Shown in pieces: positions 1 to 7,519 of a stretch of 15,410 nucleotides of DNA. The DNA lies in the NCBI GenBank assembly GCA_031412355.1, contig JANOCR010000076.1, forward strand, positions 1 to 15,410, in the 5' to 3' direction. The notes below the pieces were generated by a model, which saw only the letters and a list, made by a program, of their open reading frames with translations, made no database searches and was not told where the DNA came from. A program made the position numbers and the translations under genes. Source of the DNA: JAENVT01 sp031412355. GTDB taxonomy: Bacteria; Actinomycetota; Acidimicrobiia; Acidimicrobiales; Ilumatobacteraceae. Each line of letters opens with the position of its first letter. Within the stretch, counting starts at the first letter, position 1.

Positions 1-981
1 GGAGTACATCCCGCCGAGATCCGATTCGCCGAACTGGTGTGCAACCGCTTCGGCCATCAGCGCGTGCGATTCACCAACTCGGGCACCGAAGCCAACTTGA
101 TGGCCATCACCTTGTCGAGAATCGTCACCGGGCGATCGAGCATCATGGTCATGCACGGCGGCTACCACGGCGGCGTGTTCTTCTATTCGAACGGCAATGC
201 GCCCTGGAATGCCCCGTTCCCCACGATCGTCGCCCCTTACAACGACCTCGAAGCCTGCGAGTCGTTGATCGCCGAGTTCCGCGACGATCTCGCCGCCGTC
301 ATAGTCGAGCCGATGCTCGGTTCCGGATGCGTGCCCGCCGATGCCCGCTTCCTCAGTGGCCTGGCCAACGCAACGCAGCAGGCCGGCGCGATCCTGATCA
401 CCGATGAAGTGATGACATCGCGGCACGGCCCCCGAGGGCTCGCCGATCTCATGGGCGTCCGCCCCGACATCGCCACCTACGGCAAGTACTTCGCGGGTGG
501 GTTCTCGTTCGGAGCATTCGCCGGACGCGCCGAGTTACTCGATCGGTTCGACGCCGCAAGGCCCGACGCCATCCCGCACGCCGGCACCTTCAACAACAAC
601 GTCGCAACCATGTCGGCCGGATGCGTGGTCCTGTCAGAGCTGTTCACGTCCGACACGGCTATCACCCTGACGGCGCGGGGCGAGGAGTTGCGCGCCCGAA
701 TCGACGACATCCTTCACCAGCACAAGTTGCCGCTGACGATCACCGGGTTCGGCTCGATGAACGCCGTGCACGCCTTGGCCCGGCGACCGCAGAACGGCGC
801 CGACCTGTTGGAGCGCGACCCCGTCCTGCAAGAAGCGCTGTTCCTTGCGCTCCTGCAACGAGGTGTCTACACCGCGCCACGCGGCAGCCTCAATCTCGGC
901 CTGGCGGTCACGGACGGGGACCTCGAGCACTACCTCGGTGCGCTGGACGAGACATTGGGTGAACTGTCGGACGCGACGTAG
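1..981 (+). CDS. Class III aminotransferase, glutamate-1-semialdehyde aminomutase-like (5'-truncated)
   Basis: The frame is open from base 1 and ends at TAG 979-981, so the N-terminus lies outside the window; the first internal start is GTG 37. The 326 visible residues carry the fold-type I PLP signatures of class III aminotransferases: a phosphate-binding SGTEAN segment near the start, VIVEPMLGSG, the PLP-binding aspartate in ITDEVM (about residue 135 of the fragment) and the Schiff-base lysine in TYGKYFAGG (about residue 162). The GGFSFGAFAG stretch after the lysine resembles glutamate-1-semialdehyde 2,1-aminomutase. No other heme-synthesis gene is visible, so a true HemL role is not assured and another amine substrate is possible. 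The 3' end overlaps the convergent trmB by 52 bp. The family call is firm; the substrate is inferred only. Confidence 0.88.
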   Translation, partial: GVHPAEIRFAELVCNRFGHQRVRFTNSGTEANLMAITLSRIVTGRSSIMVMHGGYHGGVFFYSNGNAPWNAPFPTIVAPYNDLEACESLIAEFRDDLAAVIVEPMLGSGCVPADARFLSGLANATQQAGAILITDEVMTSRHGPRGLADLMGVRPDIATYGKYFAGGFSFGAFAGRAELLDRFDAARPDAIPHAGTFNNNVATMSAGCVVLSELFTSDTAITLTARGEELRARIDDILHQHKLPLTITGFGSMNAVHALARRPQNGADLLERDPVLQEALFLALLQRGVYTAPRGSLNLGLAVTDGDLEHYLGALDETLGELSDAT

Positions 982-1643
982 ACCAGGTCTACCGCTTGGC
1001 GTCCTTCGTCGAGACCGCGCTGCTCGTACCGCGTGACGGGTCGCCACGACGGCCTGTCGATCACTCCTCCGGCGAGGCCTGGGGTCGCGTCGCAAACCTC
1101 GCGCATCTGCGCGGCGTATCCGCGATCATCCGTTGCCATGTGCATCGATCCGCCGGCGTGTAGCCGCGACGCCAGTTGAACGGCAACGTCGGGCCGAATC
1201 AGCCGGCGGCCATGCTGACGGCGCTTCGGCCATGGGTCGGGGAAGAAGGTGCGAATCACGGCGAGCGATCGCACGGGAATGCGGTCGAGGAAGTCGACGA
1301 CGTCGCCCTCGACGATCCGGACGTTGCGCAGCCCCCGCTGCTCGACCGCCTCGAACACTGCGGCGATACCCGGTGTGTGCACATCGACACCGATCACGTG
1401 CTCGTGGGGCCGGGTTTCGGCCAGCTCGACCAAGGCTTCGCCCCCGCCGAACCCGATATCGAGAACGACCGTGCCGCCAGGGGATTCGAACACCTCGGTG
1501 AACGACAGCTGCGGGCCGGCCACGGCACTCCCCCACCTCCCCAACGCCCGTTCGTAGGCCACCATTCGCGGCGACGACAGGCCTCGGCGACGCGGCTTGA
1601 ACGATCGCTGTGGCGGATGCGTGAGATCAACGGGTATCGACAC
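930..1643 (-). CDS. trmB: tRNA (guanine-N7-)-methyltransferase TrmB
   Basis: This class I SAM-dependent methyltransferase makes m7G46 in tRNA variable loops. Counting from GTG 1643 (237 residues), the SAM-binding motif LDIGFGGGE is at about 61-69, the TrmB hallmark DPWPKRRQ at 136-143, an ATDD segment at about 170, and the family C-terminal signature RPVTRYEQRG at about 201-210. The frame stays open to TTG 1676, which would add 11 unconserved residues. GTG 1643 is preferred because the protein then begins just before the usual basic TrmB N-terminus, and a TACCAT hexamer (minus strand of 1653-1658) lies 9 nt upstream, allowing nearly leaderless translation. The gene is divergent from the DUF192 gene. 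Its last ~12 codons overlap the aminotransferase gene. Function is confident; the exact start is not. Confidence 0.93.
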   Translation of the reverse strand: MSIPVDLTHPPQRSFKPRRRGLSSPRMVAYERALGRWGSAVAGPQLSFTEVFESPGGTVVLDIGFGGGEALVELAETRPHEHVIGVDVHTPGIAAVFEAVEQRGLRNVRIVEGDVVDFLDRIPVRSLAVIRTFFPDPWPKRRQHGRRLIRPDVAVQLASRLHAGGSMHMATDDRGYAAQMREVCDATPGLAGGVIDRPSWRPVTRYEQRGLDEGRQAVDLVYVASDSSPNVSSSAPR

Positions 1644-1687
1644 GGGACGACGATGGTACCCGCCGCAAACGTGCAAGGCTGAAGGTC

Positions 1688-2017
1688 ATGGCGTGGTTGG
1701 TCACTGAGGGACGAGTGCTGGCCTCCTGCGAAACCGTGAGCCGGCGGCGCGCCAAGAGTCGCGGTCTCCTGGGGCGCGATGGAATCGAAGGCGCGATGGT
1801 GTTCCAACGATGCCGGTGGGTGCACACCGTGGGCATGCGATTCGCTTTGGATGTCGCATACGTCGACGAAACAGGCATCGTGGTCAAGACCGCGCACATG
1901 CGTCGCCATCGCGTCGGCATACCCGTGTGGCGGGCAACAACCGTCATCGAGGCCCAAGAGGGGGCGTTCGGTCGGTGGGGCCTGCGAGTCGGCGATGTGG
2001 TGGAGGTGCGCGAGTGA
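1688..2017 (+). CDS. DUF192 family protein
   Basis: This 109-residue protein has the DUF192 core: RSRGLLGR-type N-terminal segment (residues 21-30), the signature VHTVGMRFALDVAYVD (45-60), then a segment ending in a VIEAQEGAFGRWGLRVGD motif typical of the family's C-terminal beta-barrel. The family's biochemical role is not established. Members are often small secreted or cytosolic proteins; here no signal peptide is visible, so a cytosolic location is inferred. ATG 1688 has a short GAAGG upstream at close spacing. The stop codon overlaps the rsmI start (GTGA), which points to translational coupling in a DUF192-rsmI-HAD operon. Confidence 0.88.
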   Translation: MAWLVTEGRVLASCETVSRRRAKSRGLLGRDGIEGAMVFQRCRWVHTVGMRFALDVAYVDETGIVVKTAHMRRHRVGIPVWRATTVIEAQEGAFGRWGLRVGDVVEVRE

Positions 2018-2850
2018 CTGGCACGCTGGTGCTGGTGGCAACCCCCATCGGCAACCTCGGAGATCTGTCACCTCGGGCGATCGCGACTCTGCAGGACTCG
2101 TCGCTGATCCTGTGCGAAGACACGCGCCACAGCGGCAGGTTGTTGTCGCATGCGGGCATCAGCGGTGTGAGGCTCGCCGTGTGCAACGAGCACACCGAAG
2201 CTGAACGGGGCCGCGACGTGTTGGCCCTGCTCGACGCAGGCGAGACGGTGACGCTGATCACCGACGCCGGCACTCCTGGGATCTCGGATCCGGGATCCCG
2301 ACTGGTACGTGTCGTGCTCGACGCCGGCCACAAGGTTTCGGCGGTGCCCGGGCCCACCGCGTTCGTGATGGCCCTGGTAGTCAGTGGATTCGACACCACT
2401 CGCTTTGTCTTCGAGGGGTTCCTGCCGCGGTCCGGACGCGAACGCGCCCATCGCCTCGCCGCCATCGCTGCCGAATCGCGCACGACGGTGATCTACGAGG
2501 CGCCACACCGCGTCGAGCGAACCGCCGCCGACCTCGCTGCGGCATGTGGCGGAACCCGCTTGGTGGCGGTCGCTCGCGAGCTGACCAAAATCTACGAATC
2601 GGTGTGGCGAGGCAGTCTCGATGCTGCGGTCGCGCATCTGCACGCAGTCCCACCGCGCGGCGAGTACGTGGTAGTGCTGCAAGGTGCACCCCAACGCGGC
2701 GAAGTCACCGACGAAGAGATCCGAACGGCCTTGAACCTGGCGCTGGTCGGCCGCAGCCGCAAGGATGCCGTTGCGACGGTTGTGGGCCAACTCGAGGTAC
2801 CCAAGCGACGCGTCTACGACCTGGCCCTGGCGGTGAGCAACGATGTCTGA
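2014..2850 (+). CDS. rsmI: 16S rRNA (cytidine(1402)-2'-O)-methyltransferase RsmI
   Basis: RsmI uses SAM to 2'-O-methylate C1402 in the decoding centre of 16S rRNA. The 278 residues contain the tetrapyrrole-methylase-fold signatures in order: LVATPIGNLGDLSPRA (6-22), LCEDTRHS (33-40), the SAM-site TLITDAGTPGISDPG (80-94), VPGPTAFVMAL (111-121), FEGFLPRSGRER (133-144), YEAPHRVERT (161-170) and ARELTKIYE (187-195). GTG 2014 is chosen because GGAGG lies at 2002-2006, 7 nt upstream, and because the protein then begins right at the conserved first strand. The start overlaps the DUF192 stop (GTGA) and the end overlaps the HAD gene by 8 nt. Length is normal for the family. Confidence 0.97.
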   Translation: MTGTLVLVATPIGNLGDLSPRAIATLQDSSLILCEDTRHSGRLLSHAGISGVRLAVCNEHTEAERGRDVLALLDAGETVTLITDAGTPGISDPGSRLVRVVLDAGHKVSAVPGPTAFVMALVVSGFDTTRFVFEGFLPRSGRERAHRLAAIAAESRTTVIYEAPHRVERTAADLAAACGGTRLVAVARELTKIYESVWRGSLDAAVAHLHAVPPRGEYVVVLQGAPQRGEVTDEEIRTALNLALVGRSRKDAVATVVGQLEVPKRRVYDLALAVSNDV

Positions 2851-3733
2851 AGTGTCCGAAGACAAACACCCCGAACATCCCGAAGCAGAACTTCCGGCGA
2901 TCCTGGTCAGCCAATACATGTCGGCCGCAGGGCCCAGCGCTGCGTTCTTCGACCTCGACCGCACGCTGATCAGCGGCTCCAGTGCTTTTGTGCTGGGTGT
3001 CGCCGCCTGGCGCGCCGGACTGGTGCCTCCGGGACAGTTCGGCAAGGACGCCGTTGGCGCCGTCGCCTTCCGGTTCAGCGGCGCTAGCGACGACACATCT
3101 ACCGGTGTCCGCGACCGCATCCTCGGTGCCGTCAAGGGCATTCGAGTCGACGATCTCGTCGCGCTCAACGCCGAGATCGTGCCCAAGCTGCTCGCCAAGG
3201 TTCGTCCCGAGGCACAGGCCCTGGTCGACCGCCATCGTCATGCCGGGCGGGCCACGTACATCGTCTCGGCCTCGCCGGTCGAACTGGTCGAGCCGCTGGC
3301 CAAGGCGTTGGGCATGACGGCGGGCATTGGCACCGTCAGCGAGATTGCCGACGGCGTGTACACCGGCGATCTGGCCGGCCCGTTCTGCTATGGCCTTGGC
3401 AAGGTCGAAGCGATCACGGACCTGGCCAGGTGGGAGAACTTCGATCTGGCGCAGTGCTACGCGTACAGCGATTCGGCCAGTGATCTGCCGATGCTCGAAG
3501 CAGTCGGCCACCCTGTCGCCGTCAACCCCGACGCCAAGTTGGAGCGCATCGCCCATCACAATGGTTGGCCGATCGTGGTGTTCAGCAAGCGCACCAAAGT
3601 CGTCGTTCGCCGTACCACGCAGGCGCTGGGCACGGTCGGTGTCGCGGCAGCCGGTTTCGCTGCCGGCACCCGGTACGCAAGTCGCATCGCCGGTCGCTAC
3701 GCACGAGGCCGCATGTTCGGGCTTCGCCGATGA
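2843..3733 (+). CDS. HAD-IB family phosphatase (SerB-like)
   Basis: This 296-residue protein has all four HAD motifs: motif I FFDLDRTLI with nucleophile D37 and acid/base D39, motif II in YIVSASP (S142 or S144), motif III lysine K187 in GLGKVEA, and motif IV YSDSASDLPML (D210, D214). The helical cap between motifs I and II matches the HAD-IB subfamily that contains phosphoserine phosphatase and related lipid or morphogenesis phosphatases. The first ~30 residues form a polar, acidic extension. The C-terminal ~45 residues are Ala/Gly/Arg-rich with a short moderately hydrophobic stretch (about 262-275), possibly a membrane-associating tail. The gene overlaps rsmI by 8 nt and is probably co-transcribed with it. 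The substrate cannot be read from the sequence. Confidence 0.92.
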   Translation: MSEVSEDKHPEHPEAELPAILVSQYMSAAGPSAAFFDLDRTLISGSSAFVLGVAAWRAGLVPPGQFGKDAVGAVAFRFSGASDDTSTGVRDRILGAVKGIRVDDLVALNAEIVPKLLAKVRPEAQALVDRHRHAGRATYIVSASPVELVEPLAKALGMTAGIGTVSEIADGVYTGDLAGPFCYGLGKVEAITDLARWENFDLAQCYAYSDSASDLPMLEAVGHPVAVNPDAKLERIAHHNGWPIVVFSKRTKVVVRRTTQALGTVGVAAAGFAAGTRYASRIAGRYARGRMFGLRR

Positions 3734-3747
3734 TGCGCGGAAGTCGC

Positions 3748-3778
3748 TTGCCTCACCACCCGGCATCTGGCGTATCCT
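3748..3778 (+). promoter_or_regulatory. Candidate promoter for the metG operon
   Basis: A TTGCCT hexamer at 3748-3753 and TATCCT at 3773-3778 are separated by 19 bp, slightly longer than ideal for a housekeeping sigma-70 promoter. It sits in the 135-bp gap between the HAD gene and metG. A start point ~7 nt after the -10 would fall at or next to GTG 3786, the first codon of a 14-codon ORF. Inferred by eye only. Confidence 0.45.
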
Positions 3779-3785
3779 TGGCGGC

Positions 3786-3830
3786 GTGAGAACACCGACT
3801 CGAACCCGTCGAATGCGCACCGGCTTCTAA
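3786..3830 (+). CDS. Possible 14-codon leader peptide upstream of metG
   Basis: GTG 3786 opens a 14-codon ORF ending at TAA 3828-3830, encoding a peptide with five Arg, four Thr and one internal Met at codon 10 (starts VRTPTRTRR, ends MRTGF). A TATCCT -10-like hexamer ends 7 nt upstream, so a transcript could begin on or beside the GTG, giving leaderless translation, which is common in actinobacteria. The stop lies 38 nt before the metG start. I see no clear mutually exclusive attenuator hairpins in the gap. It may be a translated leader, or a chance ORF in a 5' UTR. Confidence 0.35.
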   Translation: MRTPTRTRRMRTGF

Positions 3831-3868
3831 CCCAGCCGCCGTTCGCCATTCTTCGAAAGGATCCAGTC

Positions 3869-5374
3869 GTGAGCAACTACTTCCTCACCACCCCTATCTA
3901 CTACGTCACGGCAAAGCCGCATCTCGGCCACGCCTACACCACGATCATCGCCGACGCCCTCGCTCGGTGGCACCGCCTGCTCGGCGACAACGTGCACTTC
4001 CTGACCGGCACAGACGAACACGGCCAGAAGGTGCAGCAAGCCGCGGAAGCGGCGGGGCTGTCACCCCAAGACTTCACCGATTCGATCGCGCCGCTTTACC
4101 AGCAGGCCTGGCAGCAGCTCAACATCTCCAACGACGACTTCATCCGCACCACCGAGCAACGTCACAAGATCGGCGTCGCCGATCTGCTGCAACGCTGCTA
4201 CGACGCCGGCGACATCGAACTCGATCTCTACAAGGGCAAGTACTGCATCGCATGCGAGGAGTACTACACCGACGATGAGCTCGACCCCGGTGACCTCTGC
4301 CGCATCCACAAGTTGCCCGTCGAGAACGTCGAAGAGGAGAACTACTTCTTTCGCCTCAGCCGGTTCCAGGACCGGCTGCTCGACTGGTACGCCGCCCATC
4401 CCGGCGCGATCGTGCCCGAGTTCCGCGGCAACGAGGCGCTGGGCCTGATCCGTGGGGGCTTGCGCGATTTCTCGGTCAGTCGCACCAGCCTCAAGTGGGG
4501 AATTCCCCTCCCCTGGGACGACAAGCACGTCGCCTATGTTTGGTTCGACGCGCTTGCCAACTACCTCACTGCCATCGGCTTCGGAACCGACACCGAGCGG
4601 TTCAACGAGTGGTGGCCGGCGCATCATCTGATCGGCAAGGACATCATCCGGCACCACTGCGTCTACTGGCCGGCAATGCTGATCAGCGCCGGTATCGAGC
4701 CACCAGCCAGCTGGGCCGTCGGTGGCTGGCTGCTCGTCGGCAGCGAGAAGATGAGCAAGACCACCGGCAACGTGGTCAACCCACTCGACCTCGTCGCCGA
4801 TGTCGGCGTCGACGGGTTCCGTTACTACGTGCTCGCCGAGACTCCGTACGGCAACGACGGCGACTTCACCTACGAGGGATTGATCGGTCGCTACAACTCG
4901 GACCTCGCCAACAACCTTGGCAACCTGCTTGCCCGGGTGGCGACCGTGGTCGGCAAGAAATGCGATGGAATCGGTCCGGCACCACGTGCCGATTCGCCGC
5001 TGGCCGCGGCGGCCGCGGCGGCCTACGCGGCAACCGCCGCTGCGTGGGCCGAGTCGGCACCCAGCCGCGCGCTCGACGCGACCTGGAGCCTGATCCGTGC
5101 CACCAACTCGCATCTCGAAGCCAACGAGCCCTGGAAGGCCGAACCGGGCCCGGATGTCGATGCCGTGATGGGCGATGCCCTCGAGGCATTGCGCATCGTG
5201 GCAGTCCTGGCGTCACCGGCGCTGCCCGACACGTGCCAGACCGTCTGGCAGCGGCTGGGCCTCGACGGCCGCGTTGACGACCAGCGACTGCCTGTCGCTG
5301 CCCAGTGGGGCGGCTATCCCGGCGGGCTGACCGTGACCAAGGGTGAGTCGCTGTTCCCGCGCCGGACGGTGTAG
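3869..5374 (+). CDS. metG: Methionyl-tRNA synthetase
   Basis: This class I synthetase charges tRNA-Met. In 501 residues it shows the HIGH-type signature HLGH (18-21), the TGTDEHGQKV segment near residue 46, a single zinc knuckle CIAC...CRIH (C126, C129, C144, H147), VAYVWFDAL, and the KMSKTTGN loop (K294-K297). The C-terminal half is the helical anticodon-binding domain. No EMAP/Trbp111-like tRNA-binding domain follows, so this is the short form. An alanine-rich stretch (L378, A379-A385) lies in the helical domain and is unusual but in frame. GTG 3869 is supported by AAAGGA at about 3856-3861, 7 nt upstream. The stop is 6 nt before tatD, consistent with one operon. Confidence 0.97.
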   Translation: MSNYFLTTPIYYVTAKPHLGHAYTTIIADALARWHRLLGDNVHFLTGTDEHGQKVQQAAEAAGLSPQDFTDSIAPLYQQAWQQLNISNDDFIRTTEQRHKIGVADLLQRCYDAGDIELDLYKGKYCIACEEYYTDDELDPGDLCRIHKLPVENVEEENYFFRLSRFQDRLLDWYAAHPGAIVPEFRGNEALGLIRGGLRDFSVSRTSLKWGIPLPWDDKHVAYVWFDALANYLTAIGFGTDTERFNEWWPAHHLIGKDIIRHHCVYWPAMLISAGIEPPASWAVGGWLLVGSEKMSKTTGNVVNPLDLVADVGVDGFRYYVLAETPYGNDGDFTYEGLIGRYNSDLANNLGNLLARVATVVGKKCDGIGPAPRADSPLAAAAAAAYAATAAAWAESAPSRALDATWSLIRATNSHLEANEPWKAEPGPDVDAVMGDALEALRIVAVLASPALPDTCQTVWQRLGLDGRVDDQRLPVAAQWGGYPGGLTVTKGESLFPRRTV

Positions 5375-5380
5375 CGAGCC

Positions 5381-6151
5381 GTGACATACACCGACAGCCA
5401 CTGCCACCTGTACGACACGCCCAACGACAGGCATCGTGTCGATGTCGACGATGTGATCGCTGCGGCGCGCGCCGCCGGGGTGACCACCATGATCAACGTC
5501 GGGTGCGACGCCGCAACGACGCAGCAGGCCATTGCCGTTGCGGCGACACACCCCGACATCTTCGCGACCGTCGGCCTGCATCCGCACGAGGCCAAGCACG
5601 GTGTCGACACCATTGTCGAGTACCTCGACGACCCGAACATCGTCGCCGTTGGTGAATGCGGGCTCGACTACTTCTACGACCATTCGCCGCGCGACCTCCA
5701 GCGCGAAGCCTTCGCCGCGCAGATCCAACTGGCCCACGAGCGAGGGCTGCCGCTGGTCATCCACACGCGCGACGCATGGAGCGATACGTTCGACATCCTC
5801 GAGGCCGAGGGCACACCGACGCGAACGGTCTTCCACTGCTTCACCGGCGGGCCAGACGAGGCGCGGCAGTGCCTAGACCGCGGCGCCTACCTGTCGTTCA
5901 GCGGCATCGTCACGTTCAAGAACGCGACCGACCTGCACGATGCGGCCCGGCTGTGCCCCATCGAACGAATGCTCGCCGAAACCGACAGTCCCTACCTGGC
6001 TCCGATGCCCCACCGCGGCAAGCCGAACCAGCCGGCGTACGTGACGCACGTCGTTCAGGCCCTCGCCGACCTGCGCAGCTCGTCTCTGGAGGACGTGCGC
6101 GGTGCCACGGTGGCGAACGCATGCCTTGCGTTCCCGGGTATTCGTCCGTAG
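5381..6151 (+). CDS. tatD: TatD family metal-dependent hydrolase (DNase)
   Basis: TatD proteins are TIM-barrel, metal-dependent nucleases implicated in DNA repair and quality control. The 256-residue protein has the expected metal ligands: H7 and H9 in DSHCHL, E92 in VGECGLDY, H128 in VIHTRDA, H152 in FHCFTGG, and D202 in ETDSPYLAP. Length is typical. GTG 5381 starts 6 nt after the metG stop with no strong Shine-Dalgarno, so coupling to metG translation is likely. The metG-tatD-X-rsmA-ispE order is the standard actinobacterial arrangement. Confidence 0.96.
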   Translation: MTYTDSHCHLYDTPNDRHRVDVDDVIAAARAAGVTTMINVGCDAATTQQAIAVAATHPDIFATVGLHPHEAKHGVDTIVEYLDDPNIVAVGECGLDYFYDHSPRDLQREAFAAQIQLAHERGLPLVIHTRDAWSDTFDILEAEGTPTRTVFHCFTGGPDEARQCLDRGAYLSFSGIVTFKNATDLHDAARLCPIERMLAETDSPYLAPMPHRGKPNQPAYVTHVVQALADLRSSSLEDVRGATVANACLAFPGIRP

Positions 6152-6153
6152 CC

Positions 6154-6179
6154 TTTTGCCCGTCCCCCGGACGGGAAAA
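6154..6179. promoter_or_regulatory. Hairpin filling the tatD to 6186-gene spacer
   Basis: A perfect 7-bp GC stem, CCCGTCC (6159-6165) with GGACGGG (6169-6175) around a CCC loop, is flanked by TTTT on the left and AAAA on the right, which can extend the stem past one bulged G. It occupies nearly all of the 34-nt spacer. No U-tract follows on either strand, so it is not a classic terminator. It lies where a Shine-Dalgarno for ATG 6186 would be expected, and none is visible. It may limit transcription or translation of the downstream gene. Confidence 0.5.
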
Positions 6180-6185
6180 CCCACA

Positions 6186-6695
6186 ATGAACTCCTACGAC
6201 CGCCGTCGCCTCGCACTTGCCTCCATCTTCACGGTGGCAGCGCTCCCGGCATTGTGGATCATCAACCGCAACGATGCGGATTCAGCCGCTCCTGCGCTGG
6301 GCGCCGCTGGGGTCCCACAGGTGGGCGCCGACGAGGCTCCCTCCACCTCGGTCTACACGCCGAACCCTCCGATCTTCCTCAACGGTCCTCCGTCGGGCGC
6401 CGACCCGGCAGTGGTCGACATCATCATCCCACCCGGGCCTTCTGCCACCGAGGCAAACGGAAGGGCGAGCTTCCGTCGCTACAGCGACCCCAGCCGGCGG
6501 CCGTGCTCGACCGTGTTGGCCCCGCAGGGATCCACCCTCACGGTCACCAACACCGACAACGGCCAGACCACGACGTGCCTCAACAGCCTCAGCACCCCGT
6601 TGCCCGCCGGTGTCGACATCGTGCTGCACACCGATGTGTTCACGTTGATCAGTGATCTCGCCGACGCGCCCGTGCCGGTGCGCATCAGCTGGTAG
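6186..6695 (+). CDS. Membrane-anchored protein with double-psi beta-barrel-like (RlpA-type) domain
   Basis: The 169-residue product starts at ATG 6186 and has a basic N-terminus (DRRR) followed by one hydrophobic segment (about 9-26), a signal anchor. A Pro/Ala/Ser-rich linker spans about 30-90. The C-terminal domain (about 92-169) has the pattern of an RlpA-like double-psi beta-barrel: G92RASF, C107, PQGSTLTVTNTDNGQTTTC (C131), and a final VDIVLHTDVFTLI...VPVRISW. C107 and C131 could form an extracytoplasmic disulfide. The NDRGP-type catalytic aspartate segment of RlpA is not present, so lytic activity is doubtful. The gene sits between tatD and rsmA, the slot occupied by rpfB (a cell-wall hydrolase) in many actinobacteria, and ends 2 nt before rsmA. 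The domain call is by eye; alternatives include a generic secreted beta-barrel protein. Confidence 0.65.
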   Translation: MNSYDRRRLALASIFTVAALPALWIINRNDADSAAPALGAAGVPQVGADEAPSTSVYTPNPPIFLNGPPSGADPAVVDIIIPPGPSATEANGRASFRRYSDPSRRPCSTVLAPQGSTLTVTNTDNGQTTTCLNSLSTPLPAGVDIVLHTDVFTLISDLADAPVPVRISW

Positions 6696-6697
6696 GC

Positions 6698-7519
6698 GTG
6701 CACTCGCGCAGCGACATCGGGGCGCTGCTCAGCGAACATGGGCTGGCGCCACGCCGAGACCTCGGGCAGAACTTCGTGGTCGACGCCAACATCGTGCGCA
6801 AGATCGCTCGGCTGGCCGACGTCGGGCCCGACGATCACGTCGTCGAGATCGGTGCGGGCCTCGGCTCGCTGACCATGGCGCTGGCCGAGACCGGAGCAAC
6901 CATCACGGCAATCGAGGTCGACCACGGCGTGGCCGGTGCGTTGCGCGGCGTTGTCGCCGACCTTGCGAACGTGACCGTTGTCGAAGCCGATGCGCTGCGA
7001 ATCGATTGGCAGACGACGTTGGCGGCAGCGTCGCGTTGGGTGCTGGTAGCCAACCTTCCGTACAACGTAGCGACACCGCTGGTGTGCGATCTGCTGGATC
7101 TCGTGCCAGCCGTCGAGCGAATGCTTGTGATGGTGCAGCGCGAGGTGGCCGAGCGACTGTGTGCTGCAGCGGGAAGCGAGGCATACGGCGCCGTCAGTGT
7201 GAAGGTTGCGTATTGGGCCACGGCACGCATCGCCGGCACGGTGCCCGCCAGCGTGTTCCTGCCACGTCCGAAGGTCGAGTCCGCGCTTGCCGACATCCGG
7301 CGCCGGCCGACGCCGGCTGTCGACGTCGCGCCAGAGCCGTTGTTCCGGCTGGTTCGCACGGCGTTCGGTCAGCGCCGCAAGATGTTGCGACGGTCGTTGG
7401 CCGGCGTGGTCACACCCGAGGTGTTCGACGCCGCCGGCATCGACGCACAGCGACGGCCGGAAGAGCTCGACGTCGGCGAATGGGGTGCGTTGACGGGTGC
7501 ATGGTTGGCAGCAACATGA
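6698..7519 (+). CDS. rsmA: 16S rRNA (adenine(1518)-N6/adenine(1519)-N6)-dimethyltransferase
   Basis: RsmA (KsgA) dimethylates A1518 and A1519 of 16S rRNA late in 30S assembly. The 273-residue protein has the family start LGQNFVVD (22-29), SAM motif VVEIGAGLGSLT (about 48-59), catalytic NLPYNV (N119-P121-Y122), FLPRPKVESAL and the C-terminal AFGQRRKMLRRSL. GTG 6698 lies 2 nt after the upstream stop with no strong Shine-Dalgarno, suggesting coupling. Its TGA overlaps the ATG of ispE (ATGA). Length and motif set are normal. Confidence 0.97.
   Translation: MHSRSDIGALLSEHGLAPRRDLGQNFVVDANIVRKIARLADVGPDDHVVEIGAGLGSLTMALAETGATITAIEVDHGVAGALRGVVADLANVTVVEADALRIDWQTTLAAASRWVLVANLPYNVATPLVCDLLDLVPAVERMLVMVQREVAERLCAAAGSEAYGAVSVKVAYWATARIAGTVPASVFLPRPKVESALADIRRRPTPAVDVAPEPLFRLVRTAFGQRRKMLRRSLAGVVTPEVFDAAGIDAQRRPEELDVGEWGALTGAWLAAT

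Noticed and set aside
1..981. Calling the first gene hemL
   Set aside because: Only the class III aminotransferase and GSAM-like motifs are visible, the N-terminus is missing and no heme gene is adjacent.
2068..3820. Long minus-strand open frames (376 and 371 codons) opposite rsmI and the HAD gene
   Set aside because: The plus-strand proteins carry complete family motifs; the minus frames are compositional shadows.
6652..7515. N-terminal extension of the ispE frame through the rsmA gene
   Set aside because: It is an Arg-rich shadow frame of rsmA; the IspE homology begins at ATG 7516.
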